64,000 bases of DNA. Origin: Litsea cubeba. Taxonomy: Eukaryota > Streptophyta > Magnoliopsida > Laurales > Lauraceae. The stretch covers positions 61,752,106-61,816,105 of the forward strand of contig CM022949.1 of the NCBI GenBank assembly GCA_012931725.1, in the 5' to 3' direction. A program made the position numbers and the translations under genes. Shown here one piece after another: positions 11,701-20,836 of the stretch. Within the stretch, counting starts at the first letter, position 1. Each line of letters begins with the position of its first letter. The notes under the pieces are model-generated. The model made no database searches. It saw only the letters and a program-made list of their open reading frames with translations, and was not told the DNA's origin.

Positions 11701-13355
11701 TCTGGTATAACCCCCTACAGCCACAAGGATCCTGGTCTGATGATGAAGAAGACCAAGAAGCTGTACAAGAAAATGCTGCTGACCCAGCACCTCTCATTAC
11801 TCCAGTGGAAATCAACCATGTTGAGCCACAAAGAGTTAATGAAGAAGAAGATTCGGCTCCCATGCCCGATCTTGAAGAATATGCAAGGATCTTGCAGCGA
11901 CTCGCTCTAGAACAAGAGCAAGAACGCGTCAACGAGCCTCCTCGCAATCCAGAGCCTGAAGTCCCTGAAGACCACAAGGTACATCCTCCCTTAACTCCTG
12001 AAAATGGAGAAAATTGCTGGATAGACGATCCTCTTACATCCGAGGATGAGTCTGACTCCGATCAGGCAACGTCTCCCGTCAGAGCTTCCTGTAATGTGAT
12101 AATTCGAGATTATAGCTCTTCCGAAGCATCGTCTGATGAGAGCACTTACACTCCGGCGACGCCTAGCAATGTATCTTCTGGAGCCACCTCGTCTCACGTG
12201 ACTTTCACTGAGATGACACCCTCTCAGGTTTCTTCTCCTGAGACTGTGACTTCAAAGTTCACACCCTTCCTGACTGAAGAATTCCCAGCCATTGATGCTT
12301 GGGATGATGAATTAGTCAACGAAGAAGAAAGGTTGCTGGATGCTGTTCAGGACTTGTTCCCAGAAAATGCTCCGTGCAACACGATCACTGAGGATGGCAA
12401 CTCTGCTGCTGATTCATCCTTAGCAAATGAAAAACGACAGCCTCTTGATCCTGAAGACAATCTTCCAAACGAAGACCCTTCTCAAGAAGCTCTCGAAGTT
12501 GGTAGAGGCACCCGCTCTGGCCGGGACTACCACAAAAATTACAACCAATCTTCCTTTACATATGTAAATCCTTCGGGAAGAGATGTTGTAAGCGCCCCTA
12601 GTGGCAACAATGATGAACATGCAGGCCCTAAGGAGGCTTTCAAGTATGACTTGATTGAACACTTCTATCACATACCTGCACGTCTGCACATCCTAGATTT
12701 GTTACGAATGTCTTCGCACACTCGTGATAATCTCATTTCGGAATTACAAAAGCTGAATGAGGATGTCGACAAACATGCCCCGCAAGTCCTCCAAATTGAA
12801 ATGGATTACCGGGTCAAAAACTCAGAAGCCTCCTCAAAGGGAGAAAAGAAGAAAACTGAGGGATCATGCATTGAATGCCTCTCGATTAAAAAAGCAGCCA
12901 GTGCAACCATCGCCTTCACAAAGGACGACCTCCTACTTGGCGAAACCAGGCATAACCGACCCCTATACTTCACAGGGTATATCAAGGAAATGCCTATGCA
13001 CAGAGTTCAGATCGACCCAGGTTCTGCACTCAACCTCATCTCCACATCGGCTCTTGAGGAGTTGGGCATCCCACCCAGCAAGCTGAGCCACACATCTGTA
13101 TCTATCTTTGGATACGATGGGAGTACTCAAAGGCCTATCGGCAAAATCAGGTTCAAGTTGCAGATCGGTGATCTTATCTCTGAGGTCACAGTGTATGCAA
13201 TAAAAACCCCTTCATGCTACAACATCCTTCTCGGACGCCCTTGGATCCACGAGAATGGTGTTGTCCCTTCAACTCTACATCAATGCATCAAGTTTGTTGG
13301 CGACGACGGCATGATACATCGAGTCTTTGCAGGACAGAAAACCCTTCAAAGGTAA
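8781..13355 (+). CDS. gag-pro: gag-protease polyprotein of Tat copy 1 (intact 1524-codon frame)
   Basis: Encodes capsid and aspartic protease. ATG 8781 is chosen because it follows the candidate splice acceptor and the same start (MVASLTITFDE) occurs in copy 2; the frame is open a little further upstream. Residues 1-380 are a basic Ser/Pro/Arg-rich extension. A short coiled coil (IQQLEQGQQRIETLMENLL) lies near 390-415. The retrotransposon gag core (from YPLWMDSVPFPTKF) is about 470-640. A CPYHQMISHPLNQC Cys/His motif lies near 740, then a long acidic linker. The protease lies near 1380-1510 with active site IDPGSALNLI. The frame stops at 13355, just past the protease; pol continues in the +1 frame. 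The N-terminal extension is unusually long and its role is unknown. Confidence 0.9.
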   Translation: MAASLTITFDENKHQLMLQQKQTARTYKRPISCRSINSLGNSLNSGSTSTPRTIVFGMLGPFPLPEEQTAPSKKQKLASQRVTTVTPKASTRRPEARGSPTKPRPASDQVYPKTWSPRPSPKQRRSQTSTKPAFLAPLKENQFYPLAYMKEERPISNLTLKSSQHEPACSYKPKIKSCITRPLQAPAKAYKPAVRPFISTGAELQKFKASLQQAKDRVRILSLPNCKEDRLGCCARGSTSFIVKAQPELTEAQIAHRICRRASYRQKRLEKQWTQPPTLQVSPKWVEKERPNQVAAVHMVGETRRRQKSATKIHVRRPMTRSVSRTRRHSEESPAPSSKGQQSDHSSSSSSKRMSPSSVTRTVSSFESRRMNVLATNSEPPPRNPPPEDAITRIQQLEQGQQRIETLMENLLLAFQNQANNEPPPNHQDDEVNREENESRALTKKDVDSILAKAKEEDILKEHGIKPPYPLWMDSVPFPTKFKHPTLQTYTGKGSARQHVIHFKILTGAIADQDALKIRLFASTLKGTAFDWYSTLPEDSIQNWAMLETRFLTHFKGEDHPATMAQLCSLKQGENESTYDFIHKWKAMAYKCSDVLPQASLVDICRNNMRARIRSMIIGNKSKNLGELREASMEAETVIKDLNSQKSSRKEPTAIATSKPKKKEVLNVQTKSAPQPPKKAENKAAGKRPELSNAFKERVEKKYPFDEDVGEIFRALVANGKLTLPEPKRPGDVGKTNDPRYCPYHQMISHPLNQCFVVREKINEMWKNGVITFDKNYGSASVNMVTCGQTSKSPKKKITTSFKVINSIQASEQLVPYPTPDGQPIWVHPDLLEDENWEVVKTKPTAQQRRQARKHLLKLKRQEKTQPKLEVKEKAEASSTASLEVTKTSLPETSKGVRKFTLSDFMPPQFKEAMQEASYSCNSVVGFSIDGYESSDTDDGFESNYTDEWEESLETGEYLSDEEWVPESHLMPVIWYNPLQPQGSWSDDEEDQEAVQENAADPAPLITPVEINHVEPQRVNEEEDSAPMPDLEEYARILQRLALEQEQERVNEPPRNPEPEVPEDHKVHPPLTPENGENCWIDDPLTSEDESDSDQATSPVRASCNVIIRDYSSSEASSDESTYTPATPSNVSSGATSSHVTFTEMTPSQVSSPETVTSKFTPFLTEEFPAIDAWDDELVNEEERLLDAVQDLFPENAPCNTITEDGNSAADSSLANEKRQPLDPEDNLPNEDPSQEALEVGRGTRSGRDYHKNYNQSSFTYVNPSGRDVVSAPSGNNDEHAGPKEAFKYDLIEHFYHIPARLHILDLLRMSSHTRDNLISELQKLNEDVDKHAPQVLQIEMDYRVKNSEASSKGEKKKTEGSCIECLSIKKAASATIAFTKDDLLLGETRHNRPLYFTGYIKEMPMHRVQIDPGSALNLISTSALEELGIPPSKLSHTSVSIFGYDGSTQRPIGKIRFKLQIGDLISEVTVYAIKTPSCYNILLGRPWIHENGVVPSTLHQCIKFVGDDGMIHRVFAGQKTLQR

Positions 13356-16300
13356 AGAAGTCCACTTCGCAGACTCACAGATGTATGAAGGTGAAAAGAA
13401 GAAGAGGAGAAGCACACAGCATCCTTTGCCGAAAATCTCCAGAAAGATAAAGGCAAAGCTCCTCAACAATCACCTGGAAGAAAACAAACCATCCGGTAAA
13501 TCTGAAGAGAGCATTCAAACTCCCTTCATCATCTCCCTCAAACCTTCAAAGCCTTTGGTCATCACAACTAAAGTGAAGAAGGCAAAACAAAAGCCTGAGG
13601 GCAAATTTGTTGTCTCTTTCGTGTCTATCATGCAAGACACGGACTCGGATTCAGAGCCAGAAGACGACACATCGTCAAGCCAAGCTAACACTCGGCAAGT
13701 TCAGCCTGCTCTCACTCCAATGGAGATAACTTCTGACATAGAAGATCCTACATCAGCTTCCTTCGTTGTTCCAGCAACTTCAGCAAAGGAAAAGCCGATC
13801 TTCTTCCATAGATCGGATGCTTCTTCATCAAACTCCATGCTTGAACCTTTCCAAAATAAAGGTATGCCTCAACTATCCTTATACAGTTCTGTGGCACAAG
13901 CTATTATGAAGAAAATGGGCTATGACGCTCAAAACCCAGTCGGTTTGGGAGAAGGACGCGGTATTCTCACGCCATTGGGGCCCGTCTTGACCAAAAGCCA
14001 GCTGGAAGATTGGAGACTCTACGGCTATGTAGAAAAGTCTTCACACGGGTTAGGATATGATCCTGACACTCCCTTGAGACAGTTGACACAAAGGCTTAAA
14101 AGTCAATATACTGACCAAGCCTCAACTTCTCAAGTCCATGAAGACATCGATCTCCCTGGATATCTCTTTGATGAGTCACCTGACAAAGATCCAGGAAGCT
14201 CATCCAATTGGCACGATTTCTCCGAAAATGAAGAGGAGTTGTCCGATGGCACAGACGTGTGGACTTCTGACCCAGAAGAACCCTCATCTCCAAAAGAAGT
14301 AGCCTACTTCGACCCGGTTTCAACAGGCGATTGGGATCATCTCATAGCAAGCCTTGGGAAAATTACCGATCAAGAAGACCCGTGGAAAGGAACAAAACCT
14401 TGGTCTAGAAATGCCTTTGAAAAACCGGAAGGTTTCGTTGAGCTGGAAGCCTCCGAAAATATTGTGGAGGAACCACCTTCGAACCTTCCAACAGAAGATC
14501 CTGTTCAAAAGATAGACTTGGGAACACTAGATAACCCACGTCCTGTATTCATAAGCAAGAATATAAAGGATGATGAGTTACCCGAGTATATCGCCTTTCT
14601 TCGTGAGTTCGTTGATTGCTTTGCATGGTCTTACGCTGAAATGCCAGGCTTAGACCCCAAAATAGCAGTTCACAAACTCAATCTTCAATAAGACATCAAG
14701 CCTGTCAAGCAAGGCCAAAGAAGATTCCGTCCAGATGTGATGGATAAAATTGAACAAGAAGTTCAAAAACTCAAAAGCGTCGGCTTCATCCGTGAGGAAC
14801 AACATCCTGAATGGTTGGCCAACATTGTCCCCGTGACAAAGAAGAACGGGCAGATCAGGGTCTGTATTGACTATAGAGACCTGAATGGCGCATGCCCTAA
14901 AGATGAATTTCCGCTCCCCATACCAGAGGTAATGATCGATAATATCTGTGGATTCGAGCGAATGACATTCATGGATGGTTTCTCTGGCTACAATCAGATA
15001 AAGATGCATCCTAAAGATGAAAAACATACATCTTTTCGGAGCCCATTTGGCGTGTATTGCTACACTGTCATGCCATTTGGTCTGAAAAATGCTGGTGCCA
15101 CATATCAGAGGGCTATGATGAAAATATTCCAAGATATGCAGCACAAGACGGTTGAATGTTACGTTGATGACCTCGCCGTCAAAAGCAAAAGAAAAGAAGA
15201 TCATCTCGAAAACCTTCGAGAAGTCTTCCTCCGGCTTCGCAAACACAAACTGCGAATGAATCCTTTGAAATGCTTCTTCGGCGTCTCGTCGGGTAAGTTC
15301 CTCGGATTCTTAGTTCGGAAAGCTGGAATAGAGCTTGACCCCATAAAAGTCAAAGCCATTCTAGAAATGCCCTCTCCAAGAACCTTGAGAGAACTCAAAG
15401 GGCTTCAAGGGAGATTGGCCTACATCAGACGGTTCATCTCCAATCTTTCGGGGAAATGCCGTCCATTCTCCCGATTGATGAAAAAAGGTGTAAACTTTGT
15501 CTGGGATGCTGACTGTGAAGCTGCTTTCCAAGACATCAAGTCATACCTGACAAAACCTCCAGTGTTAGCTGCTCCTACCACTGGAAAACCATTCATCTTG
15601 TACACAAGAGCCCTTGATCACTCTTTGGGAGCTCTGCTTGCGCAAGAAAATGATCAAAGAAAAGAAGCTGCTCTATATTACCTCAGCCGCATGCTAGTAG
15701 GTGCAGAGCATCGCTACTCTCCAGTCGAAAAAGAATGCCTTGCAGTGATGTTCGCCGTACAAAAGTTGCGTCACTACTTGCTTTCCAACACAGTATACCT
15801 GGTCTCGAGGGTCAACCTCTTGAAGGTCCTTGTCACAAAGGCAGGTTCTCTCAATGCTCGACTGGCAAAATGGTCCATCCTTCTGTTACAATTTGATATT
15901 AGGTATGTACCACAAAAAGCAATCAAAGGGCAAGCTCTAGCGGACTTCCTCGCAGAGCATCCATTGCCTAAAGATTCTCCGCTTAGAGATGATCTCCCAG
16001 ACGAACCAGTCTACAATGTGGAGACTTTCTCACAATGTGCCTCCTGGGACATGTACTTTGACGGTGCAACCAGGATAAATGAAAAAAGACAGCTGATCTC
16101 GGGAGTTGGCATCCTCTTTGTTAGCCCCGACAAATACATGATTCCACACGCTTTCTCGCTACTGGAACCATGCACAAACAATGCAGCTGAATATCAAGCT
16201 CTGGTCTTAGGATTGGAACTCGCCATCGAATCCGGTATCACCATGCTGGAAGTATTTGGAGACTCTCAACTGATCGTCAACCAGATGAATTAGAAATTTG

Positions 16301-17838
16301 AAGTTAGGAAGCCAGATTTGTTGCCTTACTACAACAAGGCACAATCACTTCTGCAAAAGTTTGACATCTGTCACATCACCCACATTCGTAGATGTGAAAA
16401 CATACGTGCAGATGCCCTAGCCGGACTTGCCGCATCCATGGCAATCCAGGAAGGAGAAAACATGCAAATCACAGTGTGCGAAAGAAGAATCCTTCCTCCT
16501 CTTAACACACACCAAGCAGTTGCTGAATGCCACCGAGTGGTCGGAAGTCGGATTTCAATCCTTCAAACTTCAATCGGCGACTGGAGGGATCCGTTCATTG
16601 ATTACATTATGTTCGGAATCCTACCTGAAGATCCAAAAGAACGGGTAAGCATCCAAAGGTGAACCCCTAGCTTTCATTTGGATATTCCTTCAAAAAGCCT
16701 TTACAGGAAATCCTTCAACGGAGTACTTCTACGCTGCTTATCATAACAAGAGGCTGAAGAAGCACTCAACGAAGTTCATGCTCGTCTTTGCGGAGCTCAT
16801 CAGGCTGGACCTAAGCTCTATGATCAGATAAAAAGGTTAGGACATTACTGGCCTACCATGGTGTCTGACGCAATGCAATTTGCTAAGCGCTGCCAACAAT
16901 GCCAAGTTCATGGAGATTACATTCACATGCCTCCAGAATGGCTGCATCCTACAGCGATCTCATGGCCTTTCGAAGCCTGGGGTATGGACATCATAGGTCC
17001 TATTTCTCCCCCTTCGAGCAAAGGTCATCGCTTCATCTTCGCCGCTACGGATTATTTCTCCAAGTGGTCAGAAGCATTTGCGTTTAACGAAATGAAGACC
17101 TCATCAGTCCTTCAGTTCCTGCGCACCAACATCATTTGTCGTTTCGGCATACCCAAAAGATTCGTCCATGATAACGGACCACAATTCCGGGATCATCGAT
17201 TCTACAGGTTCTGCGACAAATACAAAATCCAAAGCTGTCCTTCGACTCCATACAATCCGGCAGCAAACGGGTTAGCAGAAGCTTTCAACAAGACACTCTG
17301 CAAAATCCTCAAAAAAATGGTCTCTAGTCACAAAAGAGACTGGAGCGACAAAATGTCTGAAGCTTTGTGGGCCTATCGAACCACCGTTCGAGGACCAACC
17401 CATAGCACACCATTCTCCTTGGTCTATGGATGCGAAGCTGTCGTACCCTTGGAAGTACAAATTCCTTCCTTGAGGGTATCCTTGCAAAATGACATGACTC
17501 AAGAAAACAATGTCAAATTGCGACTCCATGAGCTAGACAATCTCGATGAGAGACGGCTCGAAGCTCAACAAAGCATTGAACTTTACCAAGCATGCATGGC
17601 AGGATCTTTCGATAAAAAGGTCAGGCAACGCGCCTACAAAAAGAGTGACTTGGTCCTTGCGGTAAAAAGACCAATGGTCTTCGCTCACAAGTCCAAAGGC
17701 AAATTTGAGCCAAAATGGGAGGGACCCTACGTCATCGACAAGGTTTTCTCCAACGGCGCATACGCACTCCTAAACATGGAGGGTGACAGATGTATGCTGC
17801 CCATCAACGGCAAGTTCTTAAAGCGGTACTACCCTTGA
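13327..17838 (+). pseudogene. pol: pol of Tat copy 1: G-patch, RT, RNase H, second RNase H, integrase; four in-frame stops
   Basis: One frame runs the whole length, broken only by TAA 14689-14691, TAG 16291-16293, TGA 16660-16662 and TAA 16744-16746. Order: an acidic linker; a G-patch-like segment (AQAIMKKMGYDAQNPVGLGE, about 13894-13953); reverse transcriptase with CIDYRDLN and YVDD (15160-15171); an RT-linked RNase H (about 15590-15960); a second, archaeal-type RNase H (DGATR, NAAEY, GDSQL, RADALA; about 16045-16440); an integrase with H-H-C-C finger, then WGMDIIG, HDNGPQF and GLAEAFN as the D,D,E triad; and a GPY/F-like C-terminus (EGPYVID). The TAG falls inside the second RNase H. The first codons overlap gag-pro by 29 nt, and the switch near 13335-13345 needs a one-base skip. 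Confidence 0.93.
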
Positions 17839-18225
17839 AGACTTACCCAACTGGGTAAGAGCAATGCCTGTACGGCCAAAACCGGTTTCCAGGTACACGC
17901 TCGCTAAACCCACCCTTTTTTTTTAGAATTTTCATATCAAATGTTGAAATTTCTAGAAATTTAAAACAATGCTTACTTTCATCGTTTCATTGTTCAAAAA
18001 AAAAATATCCAAGTTTAGGAACCTTTCCCTAACTTGACCAAAATTTTCAACCCTTGAACCCAAAATTCATGGTTTGAAACAAAATCCGGATTCAGGGATT
18101 TCCACCCTAGTCCACCCTGCCTTTTACCGCCAAAATGGTTTTAGGTCAAAACTTATGACCCTCGTGTCTTTAAACAAAAAAAATGGTTTTTCAAAAAAAA
18201 AAAACCACGAGGAAGCGACTGCTTA
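17839..18225 (+). other. Non-coding spacer after Tat pol
   Basis: AT-rich DNA with no sustained frame and no recognised motif; it leads into the tandem-repeat block. Confidence 0.5.
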
Positions 18226-18740
18226 GTCGATACTCGCACAAATGCGGAAGCATATGAACCATGTTCGACACTTCCAAAATTTGCAGGGAAGCGACATTTC
18301 TTCAATACTTGCAAAATCCACAACGGTGGAGATGCAACATTCAGTTGATATCCACAACCCAATTCAAAGGTTCGAAAAAAAACATAAAAAACTGTGGGAC
18401 GACGCAACATTTCAGTTGATATCCACAACTCAAATTTCAAATGGTTCGAAAAACCTAAAAAACCATTAGACCGCAAACATTTCAGTTGATATCCGTAACC
18501 CAAAGGTTCGAAAAAACCACAAATTTCAAAAATCGTGGGGAAACGACATCAAGTCAGTACCCGCAAAACCAAATTTTTGAAAAGCAAGGATGCGACATTC
18601 CATCGATACTTGCACCCAAATCCGCGAGGATGCGACATTCCATCGATACTTGTAACCGAATGAGCAAGGATGCGACATTCCATCGATACTTGCAAGAACA
18701 TTCAGCAGGGAGGCGACTTTTAGTCGATACTTGCATTTTT
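18210..18740 (+). repeat. Diverged tandem repeats with GCGACATT...ATACTTGCA core
   Basis: About ten units share a core like GCGACATTCCATCGATACTTGCA, spaced 40-75 bp apart. The last three (about 18590, 18640 and 18670) are nearly identical and the earlier ones diverged. They start about 370 bp after the pol stop. Function unknown. Confidence 0.8.
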
Positions 18741-18745
18741 GAAAA

Positions 18746-19090
18746 CCAAACCGGCTATAAATGCCATCAAAACCGGCTATAAATGCCATAAAAAACCGGC
18801 TATCAATGCCACCAAAACAAAACCGGCTATCAATGCCACAAATAAAAAACTTGGATTTCAAAAAAAAAAAATGGCTATCAATGCCACCAAAACAAACCAG
18901 GCTATCAATGCCACCAAAAACCGGCTATAGATGCCACAAAACAAACCGGCTATCAATGCCACCAAAACTGGCTATAGATGCCACACAAAAAAAAAAACTC
19001 GGCTATCAATGCCACAAAAAAAAAAAAAGCTGGCTCTCATGCCAAAAATCGACTTCCATGCCACAAACAAAAACCTGGCTTTCATTCCAA
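18746..19090 (+). repeat. Tandem array of ~20-25 bp CCGGCTATMAATGCCA units
   Basis: About thirteen units of CCGGCTAT(A/C)AATGCCAC separated by A-runs, decaying towards the right end. The unit is the same motif as the LTR repeat at 6786-6880, so LTR and spacer share a repeat family. The spacing is irregular and the spacers are only A-runs, so it is not a CRISPR. Confidence 0.85.
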
Positions 19091-19194
19091 AACAATCATT
19101 TGATAAAAGATTTTCACAAAATGACAACCTTTTGATCAAATCCCATTTAGCAATTACTTTTATCACAAAAAGATTCAAGTGAGCGTAGGGATAA

Positions 19195-19411
19195 CAAAAA
19201 AAAAGTGTTCACAAGCACTACAAAAAAAAGTACCAAAAAAAAATACATGTGGTACCAAAAAAAAAAGTGTTCACAAGCACTACAAAAAAAAAGTACCAAA
19301 AAAATACATGTGGTACCAAAAAAAAAAGTGTTCACAAGCACTACAAAAAAAAAGTACAAAAAAAAAAATAAATGCAAGTGGTACCAAAAAAAAAGAGAGA
19401 AGGATGGTTTC

Positions 19412-19442
<31 letters not shown>
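19195..19442 (+). repeat. Three ~61 bp tandem repeats and a poly(A) run
   Basis: GTGTTCACAAGCACTAC recurs at 19205, 19267 and 19328, each followed by A-runs and ACATGTGGTACC. A run of more than 20 A lies near 19418-19441. On the minus strand this is directly downstream of the antisense gene stop, so its 3' end would form here. Confidence 0.85.
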
Positions 19443-20375
19443 CAGGAGCTCAATCAAAAATGGTCTCCAGCCAAGAGTTCAGCTCCTTAAGCAAGCTTTT
19501 GGCCTCATCCGTCAAGGATTCCAAGGCACGCTTCTTCAGGAACCTGCCATGAGATGCTGGGGTGGGCTGCAACCGTTCTTTCGCACTGGGAAGCTTCCCT
19601 CGAGCGGTTTTCCATTGTTTGTTCTCATCAGACTTCTTTTTGAGAACTCGATCGGCATCCGCAACTCGGTGAATCAGAGCAGTCTCCCTTTCACGAGCGT
19701 CTGTTATTTCAGTCCACTTGGCAGCGACTTGTGCCTGCAATTGCTCAAGACGTTTCCTGGCCTCATCGACCTCCCTATCAAGGATGTTAAGGTCATGTGT
19801 CAGCCCAATGATGGTTAGCTCTTCTAAGTTCCTCTCTCGGACTGCCTGCTTCCTGCTTTCTGTAGCCTCATCCAGGTTAGATTGAGCCTTATCCGCAGGG
19901 TCCAAGAACATCTCCTTGAAGAACTGATCGTCAGGAAAACCCATGGTCTCAAACCACTTGTCACCCAGCTCAATGATCCTAGCCCTGGCACCTGTGACAT
20001 CCAGACCAACCTCTTCGGCATCACTGAGAATCTCCTGCACATGCTGGATCATGCCAAATCCGGCTTCCAAGTGCCCAGAAAAGAGAGTCTCAATCCAAGA
20101 GCTCAGAACTCGCACCACCACCTTCTTCGCAAAAAGAAGAGATGGCCCAGCTGAAGATTCGCCCAACTCCGTTGGTCGGCTGCTCATGTCATCATCTGTT
20201 GAAAGAGTAACAAAAGAACTCTTTCCAGTTGAAGCTGCTCCTGCTCGGGAAGGAATCTCAGCACGAGGAATCTCCTCAACATTGTCAGAACTGGTCCCAG
20301 GAGTCTCTACCTCTGGATTAACCTCTGGCATCCCTTGCGCTGGAAGCGACGGATCCTCCTCTGTCACTTCAAAAC

Positions 20376-20451
20376 CTGCCAAAAGAAACACAAAAAGGTA
20401 TGAATATAATCCTGTTTGAAAATCATTATCAGGGTTATAACTACAAAATAC
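20376..20451 (-). other. Coding intron 3 of the antisense gene (76 bp)
   Basis: Donor GTATTTTG at 20451, acceptor CTTTTGGCAG ending at 20376, phase 1. The upstream exon is 111 bp, again a whole number of codons, so either mini-exon could be skipped without a frame change. Confidence 0.8.
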
Positions 20452-20562
20452 CTTCTTCGACGACTGGCGGAACACTTTCTTCCTCCATGAACTCATCGGA
20501 AGCATCATCAACATTTGCGTCCATCGATGGTTCAAAGTCATCGGAATCCTGTGGCAAGTCAG

Positions 20563-20625
20563 CTGGCAAGAAATGTGTTAGCAAACCAAGTCACAGACAA
20601 AAAAAAAAAGCAAGAGAAGTCATAC
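20563..20625 (-). other. Coding intron 2 of the antisense gene (63 bp)
   Basis: Donor GTATGACT at 20625, acceptor TTGCCAG ending at 20563, phase 1. Very short but within the plant range. The upstream exon is 114 bp, a whole number of codons. Confidence 0.8.
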
Positions 20626-20739
20626 CAATTGGAGACTCTGGAATCACTCCAGAGTCCCTCGGTTCTTCTTCGGGTGCCTCGACAGGATCCGTCACCACCT
20701 CATCGACCGGAACCTCAGGCATCATCAAGTCTTCCTCTG

Positions 20740-20836
20740 CTAAAAAAAAGAAGAGAAAAGCAGAAACAAGAAGCAAATCATAACATGGAAAAAATCCCAT
20801 GAAAAGAAATGGAAAGAGAAAAAGGAAGAATCATAC
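20740..20836 (-). other. Coding intron 1 of the antisense gene (97 bp)
   Basis: Donor GTATGATT at 20836 and a T-rich acceptor ending TTTTTTAG at 20740 (a second AG three bases further is an equal alternative). It interrupts a codon after its first base. Confidence 0.8.

Noticed and set aside
18746..19090. CRISPR-like look of regularly repeated 20-25 bp units
   Set aside because: Spacers are only A-runs, spacing is irregular, and the context is a plant retrotransposon.
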